Shown piece after piece: positions 1 to 5,034 of a DNA stretch of 5,617 nt. The position numbers and the translations under genes were made by a program. The notes below the pieces were generated by a model, which saw only the letters and a program-made list of their open reading frames with translations, was not told where the DNA came from and did not search any database. The stretch comes from Thermodesulfobacteriales bacterium (lineage in GTDB: Bacteria > Desulfobacterota_D > UBA1144 > Nemesobacterales > UBA2774), in the NCBI GenBank assembly GCA_004525335.1, contig SPCL01000134.1:1-5617 (forward strand), given 5' to 3'. How positions within the stretch are numbered: the first letter of the stretch is position 1; each line of letters begins with the position of its first letter.

Positions 1-1683
1 AATTCCCGAAACGGTGTACTTAGCACCACATTAGAAACCCTTATCGCGACGAATTTTATTGAGAATTCTGAGACCGGTGAAATTGATGAAGTTAACACGC
101 CTACATATAACGGGAACCTGATAGGTCCTACACTTCGCATCAGCCCGGGCGACTCAATACAAATTGATCTAATAAACAATTTCCCTGATAATCCGGAAGA
201 CCAAAGACTGGGAGCTTTTCCTAAAAACCCTTTTACAACAAATTTCCACTCACACGGCTTGATCGTATCCCCTGGCGGCATTTCGGATAATGTATTCCGC
301 CGCATGGAGCCGGACACTACAAGCGAGATTCAAATCGATGTCGGATCTGATCACCATAGTGGAACATTCTGGTACCACCCGCATAAGCACGGCTCGGTCA
401 GCTTTTCGTTCTTTGGAGGGATGATGGGGTTTTTAATAGTTGAAGGTGGACCAGGGGATTTAAATGAAGTCCCCGAAATAGCCGCAGCCAAAGAAATCCT
501 TATGGCTATCTCGGTGATAAGAACAGACACAAACGGCGAAGTTCCGTTTGTAAACGAAGACGCAGATCAAGCTAACTCGGATACGGGGGCTACAAACGGT
601 CTCTGGTCTACTTTTCAGAACAGCAATTTCTATTATCTAACAAACGGAGTAACTAACCCAACCCTTAAGATGCGCCCTGGCGAGGTTCAGCGTTGGAGGA
701 TTTTAAACGCAGCATCGGGAGAGACGTTTCCAATCGCTCTTGAGGGTCATAGCCTTCATATATTAGCCAATGACGGAATCAACCAAGAAGAAATGATATC
801 TCTGAATGTGGAAGAAGCCTATGTCATGGGATCCGGGAACCGAGTAGACCTTCTTGTTAAAGCTGGTGAGCCAGGCACATATAAACTACAGGTGTTGGAT
901 CCTGCGGGCACCTATTCAGTTACACCCCAGGGAATTGCACCAGGACCTAGAAGAGCTCGTATAGGGCTTGATTTCCCTCAGCCAACCTACCCTGTAACGG
1001 TTGCGACTATTGTAGTTGAGGGAAGCGAAAAGAACATGGATTTACAGGACGGACCACTGCCCCAAAATTCAGGGCTTCTCACAAGACAACAAATGCTAGC
1101 TGCTCCTCTAGACGCCGAGCGCAACATGGCGTTTGAGACGTGTGGTCAGCGTCGACAGCAGGCAATGCCTGAGAACCGCCTGCCTTCCTGCGGATGGTAT
1201 TTCGATCTATATGACGCCGATTACTGGGGGGGATTACCTTTTACGAATCTTCTCATGGCAAGGGACGCCGATGATACGGGCATACCAAATCCGGTTGTTG
1301 ACCCGGAAATGCCCCGCATAGACTATCAGAAACAAGGGCTTTTCACTTCGGACGAACCGTTATTTGACGACATGTTCGGCGGTAATTTTGAAGAGTGGAC
1401 GCTCATAAACCGCACAAACTCCGATCATCCGTTTCATATACATGTAAATCCGTTTCTGATTACCCATATAAATGGTCAGGCACTCCCAGAGCCCGAATGG
1501 CGAGATTCTATACTCGTACCGGCAGCAACCGGAGGCGGCGGGAACATTAACCTCGCTGACTTTGGAACTGTTACATTCAGGACCTATTTAGACCCATTAT
1601 TCCCAGGGGATTTCGTTTTTCACTGCCATATTCTTACCCATGAAGACGTAGGGATGATGCAGAAACTAACAGTTCTTCCTTAG
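1..1683 (+). CDS. Multicopper oxidase (laccase/CueO-like), 5' truncated by window edge
   Basis: The frame is open from base 1 to a TAG stop and gives 560 residues; the true start lies upstream of the window. Multicopper oxidases oxidise a substrate (metal ion or phenol) at a type 1 copper and reduce O2 to water at a trinuclear copper cluster. All four ligand motifs are visible, numbered from base 1: HSHG at 83-86, WYHPHKHG at 124-131, HPFHIH at 476-481 and HCHILTH at 541-547. The type 1 ligands would be C542, H547 and axial M552, ten residues after the cysteine. Three cupredoxin domains are expected at roughly 1-155, 160-335 and 370-560. The only other cysteines, C381 and C397, could form a disulfide, which suits an exported protein (inference). 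A signal peptide cannot be judged because the N terminus is missing. An internal TTG at 259 is not a real start, because homologous sequence including the first copper motif lies before it. The family is certain; the substrate is unknown, and no copper-homeostasis gene is visible nearby. Confidence 0.95.
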   Translation, partial: NSRNGVLSTTLETLIATNFIENSETGEIDEVNTPTYNGNLIGPTLRISPGDSIQIDLINNFPDNPEDQRLGAFPKNPFTTNFHSHGLIVSPGGISDNVFRRMEPDTTSEIQIDVGSDHHSGTFWYHPHKHGSVSFSFFGGMMGFLIVEGGPGDLNEVPEIAAAKEILMAISVIRTDTNGEVPFVNEDADQANSDTGATNGLWSTFQNSNFYYLTNGVTNPTLKMRPGEVQRWRILNAASGETFPIALEGHSLHILANDGINQEEMISLNVEEAYVMGSGNRVDLLVKAGEPGTYKLQVLDPAGTYSVTPQGIAPGPRRARIGLDFPQPTYPVTVATIVVEGSEKNMDLQDGPLPQNSGLLTRQQMLAAPLDAERNMAFETCGQRRQQAMPENRLPSCGWYFDLYDADYWGGLPFTNLLMARDADDTGIPNPVVDPEMPRIDYQKQGLFTSDEPLFDDMFGGNFEEWTLINRTNSDHPFHIHVNPFLITHINGQALPEPEWRDSILVPAATGGGGNINLADFGTVTFRTYLDPLFPGDFVFHCHILTHEDVGMMQKLTVLP

Positions 1684-1699
1684 TCGCTGTCATTTTTTC

Positions 1700-1719
1700 T
1701 TGTCGGCATCGGCCGGCAA
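1700..1719 (+). other. Small hairpin just after the multicopper oxidase gene
   Basis: TTGTCGGC (1700-1707) pairs with GCCGGCAA (1712-1719) through eight base pairs with one G-U and a four-base loop. It starts 17 bases after the stop codon. The downstream tract is AATATTTAAA rather than a U run, so it may stabilise the 3' end or pause polymerase rather than terminate by itself. The strong terminator lies about 40 bases further on. Confidence 0.4.
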
Positions 1720-1756
1720 ATATTTAAAGTATAAAGAAATTTCAACCTGCAAAATT

Positions 1757-1792
1757 CAAGGGGAGCTTCGGCTCCCTTTGTTGTTTAGTTTT
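1757..1792 (+). terminator. Rho-independent terminator of the multicopper oxidase gene
   Basis: CAAGGGGAGC (1757-1766) pairs with GCTCCCTTTG (1771-1780) across a TTCG tetraloop. This gives a ten-base-pair stem with one G-U pair. TTGTTTAGTTTT follows, a T-rich but interrupted tail. The UUCG loop with a G+C-rich core is a classic intrinsic terminator shape. It sits about 75 bases after the oxidase stop and ahead of the next promoter, so the two + strand genes are probably separate units. Confidence 0.85.
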
Positions 1793-1876
1793 AATATTTA
1801 TAATTCCAACTTAAACCGAGCTTTTCAAAATGGGTATATAATTCGTACAAGTATATAGCGGAGTTATGCAAAATCG

Positions 1877-1885
1877 TGATATAAT
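1877..1885 (+). promoter_or_regulatory. Extended -10 promoter for the cNMP-type domain gene
   Basis: TGATATAAT is a perfect extended -10 element (TGn followed by TATAAT at 1880-1885). No good -35 hexamer is seen 17 bases upstream (AGCGGA at 1857-1862), which is typical of extended -10 promoters. Transcription would begin near 1892, leaving a leader of about 30 bases that contains the Shine-Dalgarno sequence. A second TATAAT at 1837-1842 also lacks a clear -35 and is a weaker alternative. Confidence 0.55.
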
Positions 1886-1922
1886 AACAGATAAAATCAT
1901 ACTCTTTGTGTAGGAGATAAAC

Positions 1923-2396
1923 ATGGGCAAACTTGAAACGATAATCAGCGAACATTACTGCTTCAAAGGGCTGGACCAAAATTATCTGGATATGATTACA
2001 GAAAAAGCTTCAGATGTAAGCTTCGATACTGGTGAGCTAATATTCGGAGAAAATGAAAAAGCTGAAAAGTTTTATATAATTCAGGAAGGCATCGTAGCGC
2101 TTGAGACTACACTTGCTCCAGATAGAGATCCGATAACAATCCAAATGCTTGGGGAAGGTGACATATTAGGCTGGGGTTGGTTATTCCCTCCCTATAAAGC
2201 GCACTTTGACTCTAAGGCTGTAGCTCCCACCAAGGCAGTTTCCTTAGACGGGGCTTTCATACTCAAAAAATGCGAAGAGGATCATGACCTAGGTTATGAA
2301 CTGATAAAAAGATTCGCTTTCGTTATGCAGCAAAGACTGCAAGCAGTAAGGCTCCAAAATCCGAATATGTACGTGGTGAAATCAAAGTCCGATTAA
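1923..2396 (+). CDS. Stand-alone cyclic-nucleotide-binding-type (Crp/Fnr-like sensor) domain protein
   Basis: The 157-residue product is a single cNMP-binding-type beta-roll (about residues 14-120) followed by a helix (about 122-145, FAFVMQQRLQAVRLQ). Evidence is the opening FKGLDQNYLDMI, the segment FDTGELIFGENEKAEKFYII with the usual roll glycines and the following QEGIVAL, then GEGDILGWGWLFPPY. Crp-type regulators are about 200-230 residues with a C-terminal helix-turn-helix; none is present here, so direct DNA binding is unlikely. In ligand-binding members the phosphate cassette reads GE-x(n)-R-S/T. Here the equivalent region is GWGWLFPPYKAHFDSKAV, with no arginine followed by Ser/Thr, so cAMP or cGMP binding is doubtful. 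The start is fixed by AGGAG at 1912-1916, six bases before the ATG. The gene ends in TAA-TAG and converges on sufU 32 bases away. The fold is secure; ligand and partner are unknown. Confidence 0.88.
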   Translation: MGKLETIISEHYCFKGLDQNYLDMITEKASDVSFDTGELIFGENEKAEKFYIIQEGIVALETTLAPDRDPITIQMLGEGDILGWGWLFPPYKAHFDSKAVAPTKAVSLDGAFILKKCEEDHDLGYELIKRFAFVMQQRLQAVRLQNPNMYVVKSKSD

Positions 2397-2428
2397 TAGA
2401 GGCAATAAGGATAAAAAGCTTAACAGTC

Positions 2429-2839
2429 TTAGGAATTTCTAATTTCTGATAGTGTTTGTTGTCTCTGCCATTGTTTTACTGCATTTTTCAGAGTATTAAA
2501 ACCCAACATTGCACAGCGAGGGCGAGTAGATACAAGTTTCTTCCCCAAAGTATCCTGAACTATATCAGGAGGCATTTCTTGAATCTCTTTTATTGACTTG
2601 CCTACCATTTTCTCAAGCACTAAAGATGCTCCCGCCTGGCTTAGCATGCAGCCCTCCCCTGAAAAACTAATCTTATTGGCTGTGCCCTCAGAATCGACAT
2701 TCAGATAAACCTTAATGATGTCACCACAACCCGGATTCCCACTTTCCTGTATAACATCAGCAGATTCAATAGCACCATAATTCCTGGGGTTTTCAAAATG
2801 ATCCAGGATTACTTCCATAAATTGTTCTTGGTTTTTCAT
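2429..2839 (-). CDS. sufU: NifU/IscU-family Fe-S assembly protein, short SufU-like type
   Basis: At 136 residues this matches the U-type scaffold family, which accepts sulfur from a cysteine desulfurase and, in some members, holds a nascent Fe-S cluster. The N-terminal DHFENPRNYG is a family signature. The three conserved cysteines and the aspartate are present: C38 and D40 in GNPGCGD, C64 in GEGCMLSQAGAS, and C109 in RPRCAMLGF. The RxxC form of the last motif and the lack of an LPPVK chaperone-binding motif are SufU-like. The spacing C64 to C109 (45 residues) is IscU-like, without the roughly 20-residue insertion of Bacillus-type SufU. It is the last gene of the - strand cluster, 40 bases after sufE. 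Its ribosome binding site is weak (AAGATA just before ATG), so coupling or read-through from upstream is likely. It may act as a cluster scaffold or as a Zn-dependent sulfur acceptor; the sequence alone does not decide. Confidence 0.92.
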   Translation of the reverse strand: MKNQEQFMEVILDHFENPRNYGAIESADVIQESGNPGCGDIIKVYLNVDSEGTANKISFSGEGCMLSQAGASLVLEKMVGKSIKEIQEMPPDIVQDTLGKKLVSTRPRCAMLGFNTLKNAVKQWQRQQTLSEIRNS

Positions 2840-2879
2840 TATCTTATATTAAAGGTAGATTTGTGCGAAGAAAAGAAGG

Positions 2880-3305
2880 TTATTGTAAACCGCTTGCCTC
2901 TTTAACGCTACTCCTGATTCTATTGTAAACCGCGCTTAATCCAAACATGCGTCTAGTTCCTAATTTTTGATCCAGGCCAAGGTTGTGCACTAAATTTTGA
3001 GGCGCTGACTGTACTTCCTCAGGCGTGACGCCATTAAACGAGTCAACCAGAAGACTTACAAACCCTCTTACTGTTGGAGACTCTTGTGGAACATCAGCGT
3101 CTATATGAACCAATCCATCATTTAATTCAATCCAGACAAATACAGGTGTTTCACACTCTGGGACACGGTTAAACCCGGCGTCCCTCTGCTCGATATACTT
3201 TTCCGGCAACTGAGGCAAACTCTCTGAATAATCAAGGAGCATAGTAAGTGTCTCTTGATAATCAGCTTCTTGAAACGCCTCAATTATTTCTTCTATCTTT
3301 GTCAT
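2880..3305 (-). CDS. sufE: SufE-family sulfur-relay protein
   Basis: The 141-residue product is full length for SufE, which takes the persulfide from cysteine desulfurase SufS and passes it to the SufBCD assembly machine. The acceptor cysteine is C51 in RVPECETPVF. Other family hallmarks are ESLPQLPEKY (28-37), PTVRGFVSLL, the GVTPEEV stretch and a final GLSAVYNRIR helix. The form ECETPVF together with ADVPQESPTVRGF resembles the actinobacterial SufE type encoded beside sseA (as in the Rv3283-Rv3284 pair of Mycobacterium tuberculosis), more than E. coli SufE. It lies 73 bases after sseA and 40 before sufU in the same direction. Its Shine-Dalgarno is poor (TAAGA), and a hairpin with a T tract lies just upstream, so expression may depend on read-through. 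The family is certain; whether its donor is SufS, SseA or both is inference. Confidence 0.93.
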   Translation of the reverse strand: MTKIEEIIEAFQEADYQETLTMLLDYSESLPQLPEKYIEQRDAGFNRVPECETPVFVWIELNDGLVHIDADVPQESPTVRGFVSLLVDSFNGVTPEEVQSAPQNLVHNLGLDQKLGTRRMFGLSAVYNRIRSSVKEASGLQ

Positions 3306-3318
3306 AATGTCTTAATTT

Positions 3319-3355
3319 AAAAAGGGATGCTACGGATAACGAAGCACCCCTTTTT
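3319..3355. terminator. Bidirectional terminator-like hairpin between sseA and sufE, possible attenuator
   Basis: AAAAAGGG (3319-3326) pairs with CCCTTTTT (3348-3355), and TGC (3328-3330) pairs with GCA (3344-3346), with one A-C mismatch and a 13-base loop. Read on the - strand, the stem follows the sseA stop by about 24 bases and ends in TTTTTAAATT, the layout of an intrinsic terminator. It ends about 14 bases before the sufE start. Because sufE and sufU lie downstream on the same strand, it may lower their expression relative to sseA rather than end the unit. Confidence 0.6.
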
Positions 3356-3358
3356 TAT

Positions 3359-3376
3359 ATTTTCAATATTGAAAAT
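3359..3376. repeat. 18-bp perfect palindrome with CAATATTG core, after sseA
   Basis: ATTTTCAATATTGAAAAT is a perfect inverted repeat in the three bases or so after the sseA stop codon and before the terminator-like hairpin. It shares its central eight bases with a palindrome upstream of sseA (4266-4283). It could be an operator for sufE-sufU or part of the 3'-end structure; in A+T-rich DNA chance is a real alternative. Confidence 0.45.
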
Positions 3377-3378
3377 CC

Positions 3379-4221
3379 TTACTTTTCAATTGGTGCTTTT
3401 ACTAAATTCCCCCACTCGGTCCATGAACCGTCGTAGTTCTTTACATCCTTAAACCCAAGCAAATAAGTTAATACGAACCAAGTATGCGAGGATCTTTCTC
3501 CAATTCTGCAGTAAGCGATAATATCATCGCCTTCTTTTAAACCCTTTCCTTCCATATAAATAGACTGGAGATCATCTGCTGATTTAAAAGTGCCGTCCTC
3601 ATTAGCCGCCGTTGCCCAAGGCACATTATCCGCACCAGGAATATGCCCGCCTCTAAGAGCACCCTCTTGAGGATAGGCCTCCATATGCAGAAGCTCTCCT
3701 GAGAATTCCTTAGGTGAGCGCACATCAATTAGCGGATTGCCTGAGCTAATATGTTCTAGAACATCATCTCTAAAAGCTCTTATTGCATCATTGGTGCCGG
3801 AAACTTTGTAATCGGTCTTAGGGAAATTAGGCACATCTTTTGTAAGTGGGCGTTCTTCTTCTATCCACTTTTGCCTACCTCCGTTCATAATAAGGCAATT
3901 CTCGTGTCCAAAGAGCTTAAATACCCACATTGCATAACATGCCCACCAATTGCTCTTATCACCATAAAAAACAACAGTAGAATCATTAGATATTCCTTTA
4001 TCTGAAAGAAGCTTTTCGAACTTCTCTTTATCAATATAATCTCTGATTAATTGATCCTGAAGATCTATCTGCCAATCTATTTTAATAGCGTTTTCAACAT
4101 GACCCACTTCGTATAAAAGTACGTCCTCATCAGATTCAACAATCCTGACATTGGGGTCATTTGAGTGATCGGCTACCCATTGGGCGCTAACCAGCACTTC
4201 CGGATGTATATATTCTGCCAC
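3379..4221 (-). CDS. sseA: Two-domain thiosulfate sulfurtransferase (SseA-type rhodanese)
   Basis: This 280-residue protein has two rhodanese domains (about 8-125 and 145-275). Family members move sulfane sulfur from a donor such as thiosulfate to thiol acceptors through a cysteine persulfide. The active-site loop CRIGERS is at 238-244, with C238 as the sulfur carrier. The N-terminal domain is inactive: it has YGDKSNWWACY, with D88 in place of the catalytic loop. The stretches IVESDEDVLLYEVGH, YGDKSNWWACYAMWVFKL and NYDGSWTEWGNLV closely recall mycobacterial SseA as I remember it, hence the symbol. The start is GTG, fixed by a perfect AGGAGG at 4228-4233 six bases upstream. It leads the sseA-sufE-sufU cluster, and sseA next to sufE is also the arrangement in Mycobacterium tuberculosis. 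This suggests it supplies or receives sulfur in Fe-S assembly rather than only detoxifying cyanide. The physiological donor is not shown by sequence. Confidence 0.94.
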   Translation of the reverse strand: MAEYIHPEVLVSAQWVADHSNDPNVRIVESDEDVLLYEVGHVENAIKIDWQIDLQDQLIRDYIDKEKFEKLLSDKGISNDSTVVFYGDKSNWWACYAMWVFKLFGHENCLIMNGGRQKWIEEERPLTKDVPNFPKTDYKVSGTNDAIRAFRDDVLEHISSGNPLIDVRSPKEFSGELLHMEAYPQEGALRGGHIPGADNVPWATAANEDGTFKSADDLQSIYMEGKGLKEGDDIIAYCRIGERSSHTWFVLTYLLGFKDVKNYDGSWTEWGNLVKAPIEK

Positions 4222-4227
4222 TATATT

Positions 4228-4233
4228 CCTCCT
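4228..4233 (-). promoter_or_regulatory. Strong Shine-Dalgarno deciding the GTG start of sseA
   Basis: On the - strand the sequence reads AGGAGG, six bases, then GTG. No ATG in frame lies nearby, so this site sets the start codon. It contrasts with the weak sites before sufE and sufU. Confidence 0.8.
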
Positions 4234-4360
4234 GATAATTATATTTTTGAATGTTTAGATGCATAGAAACACAATATTGTTTCAAACCCCGTATATATAT
4301 TTTATTTGCAGCTGGTACTGAATGCAAGTTATTTGAGATTTGGATCCATCCTGATAATTA
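4230..4360. repeat. 12-base direct repeat TCCTGATAATTA, copies at 4230-4241 and 4349-4360
   Basis: The two copies are identical and 119 bases apart in the sseA upstream region. The first overlaps the sseA Shine-Dalgarno. The second, read on the - strand, is followed by an ATG, but that frame stops after six codons. It may be a small duplication relic or a chance match; no function is evident. Confidence 0.35.
4266..4283. promoter_or_regulatory. Imperfect palindrome upstream of sseA, candidate operator
   Basis: GAAACACAATATTGTTTC contains the perfect 10-base palindrome ACAATATTGT (4271-4280), with outer GAAA/TTTC arms offset by one or two bases. It lies 45-62 bases upstream of the sseA start. 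On the - strand it overlaps TTGAAA (4285-4280), a possible -35 hexamer, though no good -10 follows at the right distance. The core CAATATTG recurs at 3364-3371 downstream of sseA. Operator function is inference. Confidence 0.35.
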
Positions 4361-4416
4361 AAACTTGAGAATGAATCGCTGCTGCAATTACACAGGAGAT
4401 ACGTAGAACTCTTATG

Positions 4417-4448
4417 GAAGCAGGCACTGCCTGTAAAAAAGGGGCTTC
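4417..4448 (+). other. Hairpin-forming stretch in the CBS-gene leader
   Basis: CAGGC (4421-4425) pairs with GCCTG (4429-4433) over a three-base loop, and an outer GAAGC (4417-4421)/GCTTC (4444-4448) could pair instead or partly in addition. A TAAAAAA tract follows the inner stem, so it is not a + strand terminator. It lies upstream of the probable CBS-gene promoter, so it would be in that mRNA only if an earlier start site is used. No known RNA family was recognised. Confidence 0.3.
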
Positions 4449-4496
4449 ATTCACAGCCGATTTTATGATATTATTTTAGTGGTTGGGAATTAAGTC

Positions 4497-4525
4497 TTAA
4501 AATAATGCTGGTTAATTTGTATAGA
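4497..4525 (+). promoter_or_regulatory. Probable promoter of the CBS-domain gene
   Basis: TTAAAA (4497-4502) and TATAGA (4520-4525) are separated by 17 bases; each matches four of six consensus positions. TAGAAT (4522-4527) is an alternative -10 with a longer spacer. Transcription would start near 4532, just before the GGGAGG Shine-Dalgarno at 4536-4541, giving a very short leader. The case is reasonable but not strong. Confidence 0.35.
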
Positions 4526-4550
4526 ATCTACAAACGGGAGGTATCTATCC

Positions 4551-4994
4551 ATGTTAGAAGAATTAAAAGTTCGTGATTTAATAGGCGAAAGAGATAGAGT
4601 TTTCTTTGTGGATGCTAAAGATACTGCCAATGTAGCTGCCCTTAAACTTAGAAATTTTAAAGTCAGGACAACCGGTGTAATGAGTGAAGGGAAAATAGTG
4701 GGAGTTGTCGGACACAGCGATTTTTCCGACAAAGTCGTCGCCCTGGGGAAAAAACCTACAGAAGTAAAAGTTTCTGAGATCATGAGCACGACACTTCATA
4801 CCGTAAAATTAGATACTTCACTCTTAGGGTGTATGGACATAATGAATAGCAATACAATTTCCCATCTTTTTATACTTGATGATGGAGGACAGTACTACGG
4901 TATGGTAGCTTGGAGCGATCTGCAAAGAAGATTGGTCAAAGAACTAAAGTATCAACTCAAAATGGCTCAGGAATATGCTTTCGGCCCATATTAG
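4551..4994 (+). CDS. CBS-domain-pair protein (putative nucleotide-sensing regulator)
   Basis: The 147-residue product is essentially one Bateman module: CBS1 at about 5-68 and CBS2 at about 74-128, then a helix (RRLVKELKYQLKMAQEYAF). CBS pairs usually bind adenine nucleotides or S-adenosylmethionine and regulate a partner or a fused enzyme; here there is no fused enzyme. CBS1 ends in GVVGHSDF and CBS2 in GMVAWSDL. The ribose-contacting aspartates (D57 and D123) are kept, but the Ser/Thr three positions earlier is Gly54 or Ala120, so nucleotide binding may be modified. The start is set by GGGAGG at 4536-4541, nine bases upstream. No terminator separates it from the next gene 40 bases downstream, so the two are probably co-transcribed. 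The fold is clear; the target is unknown. Confidence 0.9.
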   Translation: MLEELKVRDLIGERDRVFFVDAKDTANVAALKLRNFKVRTTGVMSEGKIVGVVGHSDFSDKVVALGKKPTEVKVSEIMSTTLHTVKLDTSLLGCMDIMNSNTISHLFILDDGGQYYGMVAWSDLQRRLVKELKYQLKMAQEYAFGPY

Positions 4995-5034
4995 GTAAAT
5001 TAAAACAAACATTTTAAGATTATAAGAGGAAAGA

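Larger units (their letters stand above)
4222..4550. other. Divergent intergenic region between sseA and the CBS-domain gene
   Basis: These 329 bases carry no convincing gene on either strand. They hold the upstream regions of two divergent units. Going rightwards: the sseA Shine-Dalgarno, an A+T-rich leader, a CAATATTG palindrome (4266-4283), an alternating TATATATA run (about 4292-4300), a second copy of a 12-base repeat (4349-4360), a short hairpin-forming stretch (4417-4448), then the probable promoter and Shine-Dalgarno of the CBS gene. No known riboswitch or tRNA fold was recognised by eye. Confidence 0.7.

Noticed and set aside
259..261. TTG as the start of the multicopper oxidase
   Set aside because: The same frame continues upstream to base 1 with clear cupredoxin sequence, including the first copper motif HSHG at residues 83-86.
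1133..1321. 62-codon + strand frame inside the multicopper oxidase gene
   Set aside because: It overlaps conserved oxidase coding sequence in another frame and has no family resemblance.
1791..1979. Open - strand frame of 62 codons upstream of and overlapping the cNMP-type gene
   Set aside because: It runs antisense across the promoter, Shine-Dalgarno and start of a well-supported gene, and its product resembles no family.
2397..2428. Terminator between the convergent cNMP-type and sufU genes
   Set aside because: The 32-base gap has an AAGCTT palindrome but no stem of useful length with a T tract.
4238..4243. TATAAT on the - strand as an sseA -10 box
   Set aside because: It is four bases from the Shine-Dalgarno, so transcription would start inside the ribosome binding site; no matching -35 was found.
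4292..4300. TATATATA run as a tandem-repeat locus
   Set aside because: It is only about nine bases long, ordinary for A+T-rich intergenic DNA.
4490..4799. Two - strand frames (99 and 73 codons) across the CBS gene
   Set aside because: Both lie opposite a clear CBS-pair protein and show no recognisable domain.
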